Positions 11,644 through 25,338 of a stretch of DNA of 64,000 nucleotides are shown one piece after another. The notes below the pieces were generated by a model that did not search any database, was not told the DNA's origin, and saw only the letters and a list, made by a program, of their open reading frames with translations. The stretch's first letter is position 1. Each line of letters begins with the position of its first letter. Position numbers and translations under genes: made by a program. This stretch comes from Lolium rigidum (Eukaryota; Streptophyta; Magnoliopsida; Poales; Poaceae): the NCBI RefSeq assembly GCF_022539505.1, contig NC_061510.1:100394292-100458291 (forward strand), given 5' to 3'.

Positions 11644-12335
11644 TGTCGCCTAGAGGGGGGGGGTGAATAGGCGGTTTAAAACTTTTACAAGATGGTCTTA
11701 AACTAGTGTTTACTTTGTCAAGCCCAAAGCCTATATACTATGGTTCACCTATGTGCACCAAAAAATTATGCTAAGCAATACACGCACTATGAGATATCAA
11801 GATATATAACTTCAAGCACGATGGCTATCACAAAGTAAAGTGCATAAGTAAAGAGCTCGGGTATAGAGATAACTGAGGCACGCGGGAGACGATGATTTAT
11901 CCCCAAGTTCACACTCTTGAGAGGGTGCTAATCTCCGTTTGACGAGGTATTAACTCGTCAATGCCTGCAGATTGTAGACTTAGGGTTTCGTAAGAAGTAG
12001 AGGGCAAGTAGATCTCGAAGGTTCAGCCGAACAAAGGTGCTCAACTCAAGATTATGGTGGCTAGAGTTACAATGATTTCTATCCCTTCTTTCTCCCTCGG
12101 CGCGCTTCTCCATTATATAGGAGGCAAAGCCGAGGCTTTCAGTGTCGTACAAGTTACAAACTATTCAAGCCGTGTTGGGCCTTTCCTATATTGATACAAG
12201 TTCCCTATTACAACTCTAATTTCCTAACCTGAAAGCCTTCAACCTTCTGGGCCTCCAAAACTTCGAGTCTATGGGCTTCATGTTTCCCCATATACCTAGG
12301 GTACTTATTCAACATGCATGTTAGGCATACCTATG
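11644..12335 (-). mobile_element. Gypsy-type LTR (692 bp) plus PPT inside the copia element
   Basis: On the minus strand a purine tract (CTCGGGGGCTAC, 12336-12347) is followed by TGACATAGG... running to ...TAGGCGACA at 11644, that is PPT then LTR with TG/CA ends. It contains a G-run, GGTGAATAGGCG, in the outer part. A related LTR fragment lies at 34741-35088. Its own internal part continues only to about 12440, where it meets the copia leader, so this is a truncated insertion or a recombinant. Confidence 0.6.
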
Positions 12336-12513
12336 TCAGTAGCCCCCGAGATTTTGCTTCAATCGTAGAGTCGAGTAAAACGTCCATCATACGTCTGTTT
12401 TGATGAAACTTTTGAGTTATGCTGAATTGTTACTCAATGTCTATTTTGTACAGGGATAATAGTAAATGAGGTTGGTCCATCTGACGGATCGGGTACCAGT
12501 TATACATAGACAC

Positions 12514-12526
12514 GACTCTGATACCA
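12514..12526 (-). other. Primer binding site of the copia element
   Basis: The minus strand reads TGGTATCAGAGTC one base after the LTR end CCCTACA. This is complementary to the 3' end of initiator methionine tRNA, the usual primer of plant copia elements, and it fixes the LTR boundary at 12528. Confidence 0.9.
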
Positions 12527-12527
12527 C

Positions 12528-14272
12528 TGTAGGGATTAATAGCATAGAAAACAAAAAACCTACCGCAAGAATGAATAACAAGCCAAGATCTAATCTAGTA
12601 GATGGTAGCAACGAGGTGAAGATCATCATACCCTTGAAGATTGCTAAGCGTGAATGAGATAGATCTCGTGGTTGATGTAGTCGATCACTTGCCGCTTGCA
12701 AAAGCGCGTAGAAGATCTTGACGGTGCCACAGTCGGGCAGCACCTCCGTACTCGGTCACACATACGGTGTTGATGACGATGTCCTTCTCCCTATTCCGGC
12801 GGGCAGAAGATGTAGTAGATCGTCCTCGGAATCCTGCCAGCACGACGGCGTGGTGACGGTGGTGGTGGAGATCTCCGGCAGCGCTTCGCCGTAAGCACCG
12901 TGGGAGAAATAGGAGGAGGGAGTAGCTAGGGTTTGGGAGAGGGGGTGCTTGGGGAACCGGCCTTGGTGCCCCTTGGGTGGTGCGGCTATTGGTGTGGCCG
13001 GCCCCCTCCTCTCTCCCTCTCTTTATATAGGTGAAACCCCTAGGGTTGCCCCAAAACCACTTTGAAGTCCAACTCCAAAACTTACCATAATGGGGAAACC
13101 TAGGTCAAGTGGGATTGCTCCCTTTCCTTGCTTCATGGCCGGCCAAGGTGGTGTAGTCCACCATGGACTCCACCTTCCCTCTTGGTTGGCCCGCTAGGGT
13201 CGGGACTCCACCTTCCATAGTGATTTATTCCTCATGTTTCTAGAACCTTCTAGTACCTTCCATAAATGCACCGGATCATTTCCAAACTTGGAATATGACT
13301 TCCTATATATGAATCTTATTCTCCGGACCATTCCGAAACTCCTCGTGATGTCCTGGATCCCATCCGAGACTCCGAAAAATATTCGAACTCCATTCCATAT
13401 TTCATATATACTTAAAACGACATCAAACCATAAGTGTGTCACCCTACGGTTCGTGAACTATGCAGACATAATCGAGACTCTTCTTCGGTCAATAACTAAT
13501 AGCGGGACCTGGAGATCCATAATAGCTCCCACATATTCAACGATGACTTCGTGATCGAAAGAACCATTTACATATGATACCGATTCCCTTTGTCTCGCGA
13601 TATTTTACTTATCCGAAGTTTGATCGTCGGTATCTGCATACCTAGTTCAACCTCGTTACCGATAAGTACTCTTTACTCATACCGTGATATGATATCCCTT
13701 GTGAGCCAGTCACATGTTTGCAAGCTAGTTGGATGCCATTCCACCGTGAGGGCCCAAAGTATATCTATCCGTCATTAGGATGGACAAATCCTACTATTGA
13801 TCCACGTGCTTCAACCCTATACTTTCCGAACACTTAATGCCACCTTTATAACAACCCATTTACGAAGTAGTGTTTGGTGTCATCAAAGCATCCATCCGGT
13901 GTAGGTGATTAACATGATCTCATGGTCGAAGGATTATGTTACTATGTATCTTAAAGCTTGAAGCACAACGAACTAAATGACTTGATCATATGCTACGCTT
14001 ACTATGGGTGTATGTTCATCACATCATTCACCCAATGATATGACCTTGTTATTAATAGCATCCAATGTTCATGATCATGAAACTATGATCATCTATTAAT
14101 CAACAAGCTAGTTTAACAAGAGGCTTGCTAGAGACTCTTTTATGTTTACAAAACACACATGTATTAATGTTTTCGGTTAATACAATTATAGCATGGGATG
14201 CAAAAATTTATCATAAACACAAAGATATAATAATAACTATTTTATTATTGCCTCTTGGTCATATCTCCAACA
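12528..14272 (-). mobile_element. 5' LTR (1745 bp) of the copia element
   Basis: Complete LTR from TGTTGGAGATATGACC (minus strand, 14272) to CCCTACA (12528). The TATA box TATATAAAG lies at 13021-13029. The ~1.7-kb length suits the Angela/BARE group. It abuts a transposon-derived coding remnant at 14273, which it probably interrupted. Confidence 0.88.
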
Positions 14273-15120
14273 CCTCCCGCTGGCGATGCAGCACGAGGAG
14301 GTGTACCGACGAGAGGATTTCTAGGGCGTGTTCCTCGCCTGGCAGCACGATGCGCACCGGGTCATCCGCGACCGTCGGTAATTCATGCCCGGCGAAGACG
14401 CGCCCGACAGCGAGAACGAGGTCACCTACAACGAGGACAACGACGACAACGACGAGGAGGATAATGAGATGGATGACGGGCCTCCAGCCACTGTGAAGCT
14501 GGAGGATGTCGTCCCCGACAACTACGACGAGGACGCGGCCACGGCCGCCGCAATGGTCGTATCATTGACCGATGAGGACGCCAATTGGCCAGGGTATGAG
14601 GACATTGTCCAACTCTCGGCCATGGTGGCGGAGCACGTAGCCTCGCTGCCACCGCCACCACCGCTGCCGCCGCATGCGCCACCACAGGCGGCATGGGATG
14701 GCTAGGAGGTTCCACCGCCTCCGCCACCGACACCGCCGCACTTCGCATCTCCTCCGGTGTACGCGCCACCGCCTCCGCAACACGCGCTGCCAGCGGAGAT
14801 CCATGCTTGTGCACAACAGGTGTGGGCGCTCCCACCCTTCATTGACCTCGCCTCCGACGACGAAGAAGACAACAACGCCTAAATTAGTTCAGATATTATT
14901 TTTAAACTATGTAAATTACGTTGAATCAATGGAATTTCTATCAAATTTTCGTGCGTTTTTTAAACTTCACGTCATTTTTTCTCTCTCTTGCGCGTGGACC
15001 AACTACCCAACAAATCGAATAGATTGCGCCGTTGCGTGCGTTGTTCAACCACGCCGGGCAGCGCGACGCATCCTATCCACGGGCCGACCCAAACAGAAAC
15101 GGATTGTTTGGGTTGGCCAT
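14273..15120 (+). pseudogene. Transposon-associated acidic/proline-rich ORF remnant
   Basis: With in-frame stops the plus strand reads QHEEVYRRE, FLAWQHDAHRVIRDRR, then an acidic stretch (EDNDDNDEEDNEMDD, 14385 on), SLTDEDANWPGYEDIVQLS and PPPPPLPPHAPP, ending ASDDEEDNNA at 14881. Such acidic plus proline-rich frames occur repeatedly with DNA transposons in grasses. I recognise the style but cannot assign a superfamily. It starts abruptly at the copia LTR, so its 5' part is missing. Stops near 14331, 14381 and 14703 mark it as dead. Confidence 0.45.
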
Positions 15121-15123
15121 TTA

Positions 15124-15390
15124 GGGCATGTACAATGGTAGTATCTTAGCACTGCCACATAGGATAAACACTGAGGTGGAGGAAAGAGAAAGATAAAAAA
15201 ATACTTTGTCTTCTCTTAGCTAAGAGATCATCTCTTAGCACAATCGCTCTCACCAAAAATTTAGGATATCTCGTTACAAAAGATAAGACTAAAAAACAGC
15301 CCATTGTACATCATATTTTATTGTTATATCTAGACTAGATTACATGGCAGGATTAAGATAAGACAGTCTTATCAACCATTGTACTTTCCC
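15124..15390. mobile_element. Tourist-like MITE (267 bp)
   Basis: Terminal inverted repeats: GGGCATGTACAATGGT at the left and ACCATTGTACTTTCCC at the right. They are flanked by a TTA duplication (15121-15123 and 15391-15393), the target preference of PIF/Harbinger elements. The interior is AT-rich and non-coding, so it depends on a transposase supplied elsewhere. Confidence 0.88.
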
Positions 15391-15410
15391 TTAGGTCAGC
15401 CGGCTGGAGA

Positions 15411-16580
15411 TGGGCATCTCCAGCGGCGCGACGCAAACGGTCGCTCAACGACCGTTTTTGTCCGCCGTGACCGGAAATGCGTCTGGCACCACCTCCAGCG
15501 GGGCGACGCAAAGTGACCGGGCCGTCCGCGGAGACGCAAACCTGGCCCAAATATGCGCCTGGGATGCGTCTCTGGCGGACGCTCGGCGGACGCGGAAAGT
15601 GTGCGCTCGCGTCTGGCGGACGTTTCGTCTGGCCCGCCTGGCAGCGATCCTGCGTCGATGCGTCTTCTCTGCCAGTACTGGCACCGAGACATCGCTTCGG
15701 CAGTCTGCGGCCGCGTAAATGGCGATGCCTCGCGTGGCGCGCGGCCGTCGCCTACCTCTGCGCACGTAGTAAATGGCGATGCCATGCGTGGCGCGGCCGT
15801 CGCCCTGCCTCCGACCTATATATACAGGGGCGCGAGCATCTCATCTCCTCCCCACTAAACCCTAGCCGTCGCTGCCGTAGCGCCGCTTCCTCTCAGCCTC
15901 CCGCAGATCCACCATGAGCAGCGCCGGACGAGGCCAGGCTGCCGCGCCTCCACCTCCACCTTCACCTCCCACTCCACCTCCTCCGGCCTCGAGCTCCTCC
16001 GAGGAGTTCGACTCCTAAGACAGCACCGACCTCCTCCACCCGGTCAGGGACGCCGCGGCCCCGGGCCGAAGCGGAGAAGGAAGCACAGGAGGAGCCGGCG
16101 GGCCACGTTGGACGCCGAGCTCGGAACAGCCGCAGGCCGGGCGGCCGCCGCCGCAGCAGAGGACTCCGACTCGGAGATATCTTGGTCCTCCGATGACCCT
16201 GATGCGCCTACGCCGGAGGAGAGGGCGGCGGAGCGAGAGGGCCATCGTCGAGTCTTTCGAGACGCTCAAGGACGACGCCGCCAACGCGAGGCTGGAGCAG
16301 GCACTGAGCCAGGACGCGGCGGCGCACCGAGCCATAGCGGCCGCACGGGAGGCGGCGGAGAAGCAGGCGACGGAGCAACGCAACGACGGTGCCGGCCCGT
16401 CAGGAAGCACGTAGTCTAGGCCTATAGATCTACTTTGTAAAGTTTTTATGTACTACTTTGAAAGTTTTTAACTATGTTGCAATTCAAAAAATGAATCGCC
16501 CCGATGAGAGCATACCCAAATGCAAACGGACGCTCGCAACCATTTTTAGACGTCTGAAATACGTCGCGCCGCTTGAACCC
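15411..16580. mobile_element. GC-rich DNA-transposon-like element with ORF remnants
   Basis: The left end, GGGCATCTCCAGCGGCGCGA, has a degraded inverted partner at about 16561-16580 (GTCGCGCCGCTTGAACCC). Shared GACGCAAACGG motifs occur just inside both ends. A frame from 15914 (MSSAGRGQAAAPPPPP) and pieces at 16108-16414 (SDSEISWSSDDPDAPTPEER, then an Ala/Glu-rich helix ending GPSGST) look like an interrupted accessory ORF. The target duplication is not clear, so I leave the superfamily open (Harbinger- or Mutator-like). Confidence 0.45.
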
Positions 16581-16708
16581 AGGAGAACGAAGTCCGTAGG
16601 AGAGCGGGCACGTACGTCTCGGCGTGTCCGGGACACGCATTGGACCCACCAACCATGGACACTACGCAAACGCAACAACACAACTCTGAAAAAGCGGAGA
16701 GGCTTTTA

Positions 16709-18901
16709 TCTCTACTACTTAAAAAGAAGGAACGTGTTCCCCCTTCTCCCCCTGCTTTGGTCGTCCTTTTGGTCGTTCTCTGTTCTCCCCATCGCCGAGC
16801 ATTTTTTTCCGCACGGGCTCACCTGGGCCGGCCCAGCTACCTCGTCACTGAACCGCACCTGAAACCCTACCGCCCGCAAAGCTCGTCATCCGACCGCCGC
16901 CTTCACGCACGTCTCGCTCGCCTCCCCGCGTCCGGCCGCCGTCTCCCTCTGCCCCCCCTGCGCCTCGGCGCGGCTCCCGGCCGCCGCCATCGAGCACCTA
17001 CAACGTGAGCCCACCGCAGCGGCCGACGACAAGGCCCCGCTCGCCGACCTCTCCCTGTGGGAACTCCAGCTCGTGCTCGTCTACTTCGCATAGGAGGGCC
17101 GCGACGCCTCCTCGAGGTGTTCGATTGGCTGCGCCGCACCGACTACGTCGACGGCGAGACCATGGAGCTACTGACCGCCATCGCCTGCGGCTGGATCAAG
17201 CGCCTCGTGGGGGCCGGCGGCGACGTCTCCGCGCTGCTCGAGGAGATGAAATCGGCGGCGGTGTGGTCAGCCGGCCGAATCGGTGGCAAATGACGGCGTG
17301 ATCTGCTTTTGTTCTATCATGTCAAACACGGGTTTCCAACAGTAGCGGCATCTGGTGACTTCGGTGACCTCAGCCCATCCCCGGTACCTGAAGTTTTGCT
17401 CGTTTCAATCTGTGTGCACGAATTTTATATGGCCTCCCTAAGATCTGATAGAGGTGGTGATCTGGTCGGTGAAGGTACAGGATTACATCCCTAGCCACCG
17501 GAGGAAGGACCACGAGCGCAGCTGGCCTGAGACCCCGCGGATCCAACGCGCCTGGCCACCACCACTGCTCCTGCCGCCGCTTCTCCTACATCTAGCGCCG
17601 GCCGCCACCACCATCTTCCCTATCGCCGGCGTCCGGCGAGCCCCACATCCTTCCATCCCCGCATCAGCTACTCGGATGGCTTCCTTACATCAAGGTAGGC
17701 CGGGGTACTTCCTTACGTTTTTCTTCTCAATTTTTATGGTTAAAACCAGACCCGCTTTTAGGTAGATTTGTGTAGTGTGTTATTATGAAGACTCGTCTCT
17801 CGCTTTTAGGATAGATTAGCTAATTTAGAGTTTGTTTTACAACGACTCGAGAACCTCATTTTCCATGATGCTCGGTTAATGGTTCTCGAATCTTAGGGGT
17901 GATTGCCGATAGTTCATAGGACTAAGAGTGTAGCAAGTACTTTTGTGGGGAGCAATTGCCTTCAGTTTTTCTCCCATTCAATAATGTGCATGTCTTGTTT
18001 GATCTTTTACTCGACCTCTCGTATACGTATCTCGTAGATTTATAAGTTTGACCGAGTCTACGGTAGGCATTGTTCAATATATATGAATGTTAGCTCTTTT
18101 TACCCAATTTATTAGTAGACGATTTCAAAACCTGATAGGAACCTCGAGCTCCATAGTTTAACATGAGGTTATCTTTCAAAGAATAACAAGAATTTTATTT
18201 ATCTCAATGCATGGAATACAGACCCTGCGCTAACTCAACCGATTCTGGAATTCATCCTCCATCTTCCCAAGCGCATGGGAGGTTTGTGTTTACATGGATG
18301 AGTGCCCTATCACTAATGTTGTAACTCCTATACTTCTGAAACTAATGAGGAAATTTTGTATTTCACACTCCGCCTGTAAACACAGAAATGGAAGGTGCTC
18401 TATCGGAGCAAATGCCTTATATTTTTTGGCTGCACATTTGAAGCTTCCTTTTTGAAGAACAAACCTATGCACTTCACAAGAAGACACTTCTTCACATGTT
18501 CAGTATCATTTAGATAAGAGAATGTACATGATGTGGAACTAATGAAATTCGTAGCAAATATATGGAAACTGAAATATTGGAGTGTGATTGTTTGATTCGT
18601 CGATTTTCAGATTCAAGGACTTTGCTACCAAGAGTACGCGGGCAAGCCGGAGTTGCGGCTGTCCGGTTGATTCGGCCAGCCAAGTGTCCTTCTGTGTCAT
18701 AGATAACTACTGCTACAAGGGAAGCAATGAGGTTTCAGTGTTATCCAAATGACCCTAACCCAAAGAAAGGTGTGGTGCCATTCATCATCTGGTATTTTCT
18801 TTATTATTCAGTGTCGTTTCTGGTCCATGATAGCATTCCAAGAGATCGTTGAGATAACATGCATTATCAGTATGTGGGGATATTATGAAATTCGCGGTAA
18901 A
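16709..18901 (+). mobile_element. Helitron-like element, 5' end certain, 3' end not found
   Basis: It starts TCTCTACTACTTAAAAAGAA directly after an A, the classic plant Helitron 5' terminus and A/T insertion site. The same start recurs at 18902, with similarity over roughly the first 60-100 bases. Helitrons are rolling-circle elements that often pick up gene pieces, and a gene-like segment lies at 17005-17293. I could not find a convincing CTRR end with its hairpin; the given end is only where the next copy begins. No Rep/helicase is encoded, so it would be non-autonomous. Confidence 0.55.
17005..17293 (+). pseudogene. Captured gene fragment, possibly PPR-like
   Basis: Two overlapping frames give LSLWELQLVLVYFA, then after a frame change LLEVFDWLRRTDYVDGETM and ELLTAIACGWIKRLVGAGGD, ending LLEEMKSAA. 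The helix-turn-helix-like spacing and LEVFDWL/ELL patterns recall plant pentatricopeptide-type proteins, but I cannot name the parent. GC content and codon use (mostly G/C in third positions) are gene-like and unlike the flanks. The in-frame stop near 17090 makes it a broken fragment carried in the Helitron-like unit. Confidence 0.4.
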
Positions 18902-19134
18902 TCTCTACTACTTAAAAAGAAGGAACGTGTTCCCCCTTCTCCCCAGTACTTTCGTCGTCCTTTTTGTCGTCTCGTGGTACTCTCTTTCCTCCCGCGCCTA
19001 CCTGGGCCGCGCCACATGGGCCGCCCCAACATGGATGACTCAAACTGGGAGACGATCACCAGATTATTCTAAAAAAAAAGATCATCGCCAGATCGGTGCT
19101 CCCACCGGTGGTCGTCGCCGAGCACGCCAGCGCC

Positions 19135-19292
19135 GCCATGGCCCTTCCACGTTGCCGCGCCCGATCTGAATCGTCGGCCTCCTCGAGCTGCTGTTGTGGC
19201 CTACCTCGCCATGGGGCTCGGCGGCGCCATGGCCCTTCCCTCCGCGCCCGATCTGAATCGTCGGCCTCCGCGAGCTCCTGCTGTGGCCTACC
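19135..19292 (+). repeat. Tandem duplication of a ~80-90-bp GC-rich unit
   Basis: GCCATGGCCCTTCC, CGCGCCCGATCTGAATCGTC and GTGGCCTACCTC occur twice in the same order (from about 19135 and about 19225). The second unit is slightly shorter. No product is apparent. Confidence 0.7.
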
Positions 19293-20303
19293 TCAAATCC
19301 AGCGGCCGACGTGGGCGGATCCATGGCATCCCTCGTGTCGGGTCGTTGTGACGCCTCGATCTATGGTCTTCCTCCTGTCCAGCCGTTGGCACTCTCGTCC
19401 GTGTTGACTGTCGAGTCTAAGGACTGTGTGGCTGCTCCGACTCCGGCTCAAACGGCCGCACCTTCGGACGGATCGATACAAGTCTACTCCTACATCAAAA
19501 GGTAGGTAATGCAGAATTCCGCGCTTTCCCGTCCGTTCCCCACATGCTCTCTCGCGCCTAACCTCTTACCGCTGCGGCCTGCGTGCAGGGTGCTTATGGA
19601 GGCAGCGAAGCAGTCTAGCGAGGACATAAGATTGGACCGAAATCAAGTTGCGTTTGGGAAGCGTTGTCCACTATTACCATTGTCGTATCTTTTGTCATGC
19701 TAGGGTGGTGACTGTTGAGGCCCAAGCCCTCGTTCGTCGTTCATTTGATTGGTGGGATTTCTATTGGATGCACGCCACAGATCAGGTACCTTTTTTTCCT
19801 CACTGTCTTGCACAAAAGTATGTTGATAAGCAACGTATGATGAATCAAATTTGCTTTTGTCAAGCATGCTTACTCTTCTGAGAATTTCTGAGGCTCTTAG
19901 TTGCATTGAAGATACAACAACATTTGATTTGTAGATACTCAGTTACCGTGTGGTTCCAAGCGATCGATGCATTTTCATTTTTGAAGAATTCAATGGTACA
20001 ACTATATTATAATGATATAATAATATTATAGTTACCTGATCCCATAAAGTAATATGCAACTGCTTCCTACTACTATCCCATGATATCCTACAACACAAGT
20101 TATGATTGATATATTGTTTAGCTACTTTTTTTGGGGTTCCTACTTCTCCAAATTCTGACTTATCACTCTACAAATTCAGGGAGCTTTGACGACTGCTACA
20201 CCATATGTTAGCAGTTTGATCATTTCTACATTGAAGACGATTTTGAATTTAAGTTTGGCAGGTGCTTGCCAAACTTAGTTGAACGTGTAAGTACTAAGTA
20301 GTA

Positions 20304-20385
20304 CTCCCTCCGTTCTTTTTTAATCGACTCGGATTTAGTACAAGTTTGTACTAAATCCGAGTCAATTAAAAAGGAACGGAGGGAG
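20304..20385. mobile_element. Stowaway MITE (82 bp)
   Basis: CTCCCTCCGTTC at the left and GAACGGAGGGAG at the right, flanked by TA on both sides (20302-20303 and 20386-20387). The whole element is an almost perfect hairpin. This is the standard Tc1/mariner-derived Stowaway structure of grasses. Confidence 0.93.
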
Positions 20386-22776
20386 TACACTCCAACTATT
20401 AAATTTGTATTTTGTCTACCACACTAAGTATACAAAATTTTGGGTTCAACCACTCCTTGGGTTCTCTCATCCATCTTCTTACAGTAATATTTTAGCTGGG
20501 GTGAACTTTAGTTAATTTGGTGATCATCAATGAAGTGACACTTGTTTAACCTTGAAGGATATTCTTATTTTTCTCCGCAGTAAGATGGATAATATTCTTA
20601 TTTGTTATTCAATTAATTGTATATTATGTGGCTTATGCAATCAAGATATGATGTGCAGCTAAGTAAAAAACGTGCTGATAACCTTTAATAACAAATTGGC
20701 TGTTATTACAGAAGGAGCAGTCAAAATTTGAGAACAGCAAACAAGTCTTAAGAACATGTTGCAGTAAGTTCTGTTCAGGACTGAAGTTTGAGGCAAACAA
20801 GAGAGGAGAGGAACAGTATGCAAGGTCAAGATGGGGTCAATTCTAGGGTGAAGCTTGCTGATGAAGGCTGAACCTACTTCCTAAAAACAAGTTGAAGAAT
20901 GGAAGTTTTACTCAGCTGTGGCTAGGCTTTGTGCACATGGCTAGACACATACAACCTGGAGTAAAAGGGTCACGTTCAAGCACACTGCATGCTGCTGCCT
21001 TTTGTTTACATTCACAAGATGGTAATCCTGCGGATTTCTGTTGCATGCCAGATTCTTGCTGCATTTTTGTTTAATAGTGAGTCTAGCAAATACATGCTTA
21101 ACTGAATTATGCTAACTGAAGATGAAATTCGGAATAATGTGGTTATTCTGTGGTTAGCTTGTGGTTATTTCTTTCCTATAACTTTACTCTTATTTTCTTT
21201 TAATGTACCGATGGCAGTTGATTTGTAGAAAATGGCTTTAGTTCCTCACAATAGCTGATGCAGATAAGCGGCAACACAATTTAACGGAAATGCCTCCATA
21301 GTATGATTCTTACCGAAGGAGCAAGCGGCATGCAGCTATGATTCTTCAATTGTGGTGGGGAGGTCGTTGCATGCAGGTTGGAGGAAGGCAAGCACATGAT
21401 CAGAGGAAGGCAAGCACACGATCCTGCTGCCAGGCATTAGATCTTGAACAATAGCAGAATCACATGGTTGTGCCAATAGAATGAAATTTCAGCTCATTTC
21501 AGCAAACATAAAGAACAGATCTTAGCATGCTGAAAGAACCAAAGACAAAAGCAAGATTGACCATCAGTGGCGGTGTAGTGATGAGGGGGACGAATCGACC
21601 GATTTGGGAATGAAGTAGAGGAAGGGGACTGTAAAAATTAGTGACTAGACTTCCTCACTTTTTCATTGCTATCAGTAGACTTCTCACTGTTCCATACTGT
21701 CTACTTAAATCACTTCTTAGCAGACACAAAGGCCAATTACACTAGCAAGTTTGTCAAGCCTAAAGCTAAGACAGTCATCAACAAGAATAGATAAATCCAT
21801 GCCTGTAATAATTTACAAGCGACTGATCAAATCAATCGGAATTCACATTCTTGGAAAAGAGAGATATGTTGTTTCTTAACAGCTCATACAAGTATCAAAA
21901 CGTGAATAACTCAGCACAAGCATTCTTTTTCGAAAAAATTCATACTGGCTTTTCAATAAAAAAACCAACACGAAAGATTAGATAGCGCCATGGCTTTAAA
22001 ATTCAGTTTTAGAAATTTTTTATCCAGTGATGAAATCACTACAATTCATACAAGTGTCAAAACGTGAACAACTCGCACAAGCATTCTTTATCGAAAAAAC
22101 TCATACATTTATCTCTTTCACGGAGAGAAATAAAACGAAGGATTTCATGGTGGTCGTTCGTGAGATCTAAGGAAAAGCCGCCTTGATCAACTCGGAAGAG
22201 TTCTTTGCCCTTGAAGATTTGCTAAGCCCGACCCGCTGATGGAGTTTTTTACCCCGTACCGTTATTGAAGATTTGCTAAGTACTTTCTGTATGTTTATGT
22301 TTAACACATATTCAAGGTCGTCTTCGAATATTTATGAATATCAAAATGTTGTTTGGACTAATCTGAAAAGAATTCCTTCAATTATACATGTGTTTGCAGC
22401 ACCCACGTTTTGTGAGGTAATAAAACATCCAAAAGGAAAGATTGTTGAGTTGGTAGTTATGACGGCCAGAACACGGGTGTGGGACTTACCGCGGAAGACT
22501 AACAAGTTGACGAACTTGGAATCACGCAGATGCACACCAATATTGTCTTGTTATTGCGTTCATGTATCTTGTGGCCATGTATTAAGTTCTTCTATGATAC
22601 GATCCAACCAACATTCGGTCCTCTTTTCTACTGTTTACTTTCCTACTCTATGTATCCACCTAAAAAATCTATTATCAGTCTTTAAATTTTTATATGTGAG
22701 TTGTGAATTATATATGTGCATTAAAAAATATAATTTGAGGGCCGCTTGTGTATGACGAATTTATCTTAATCAGCAA

Positions 22777-22876
22777 NNNNNNNNNNNNNNNNNNNNNNNN
22801 NNNNNNNNNNNNNNNNNNNNNNNNNNNNNNNNNNNNNNNNNNNNNNNNNNNNNNNNNNNNNNNNNNNNNNNNNNNN
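22777..22876. other. Scaffold gap of exactly 100 N
   Basis: A run of 100 N immediately upstream of the phosphatase 5' leader. The gene's promoter is therefore in the gap, or the sequence left of the gap may not be its real neighbour. Confidence 0.98.
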
Positions 22877-23031
22877 AACAAACAAAAGACATAGAGGTGG
22901 CGAGTTTATCTAGCAATCGGCGGCCCACCATCCAATCCCTCTCCTCCCTCCTCCACCTCCGCCACCTGCCCCTCCCGAAGCGCCGAAACCCTAACTCCAC
23001 CGATCCCTCCCTCTCCACCTCGGGGGAGGCG

Positions 23032-25338
<2,307 letters not shown>

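Larger units (their letters stand above)
8272..14272 (-). mobile_element. Ty1-copia element, Angela/BARE-like, internally deleted
   Basis: The minus-strand element has a 3' LTR (8272-10020), a PPT (GTGCAAGTGAGAGAC, just above 10020), RNase H and RT, then a foreign gypsy LTR (11644-12335), the leader, an initiator-Met primer site (12514-12526) and a 5' LTR (12528-14272). LTR ends TGTTGGAGATATG...CCCTACA fit the BARE/Angela group. Gag, protease and integrase are missing. The 3' LTR lacks its last ~475 bp, lost at the junction with the gypsy element at 8271. Confidence 0.85.
18902..22776 (+). mobile_element. Second Helitron-like 5' end followed by mostly non-coding DNA
   Basis: It starts TCTCTACTACTTAAAAAGAA after an A at 18901, like the copy at 16709. 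The first ~600 bases are GC-rich with a duplicated segment (19135-19292). From about 19700 to the gap the sequence is AT-rich with no credible gene. A Stowaway MITE lies at 20304-20385. A ~60-bp direct repeat sits at about 21889-21950 and 22048-22110, and a TTGAAGATTTGCTAAG repeat at about 22211 and 22265. The true 3' end may lie anywhere before the gap or beyond it. Confidence 0.4.
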
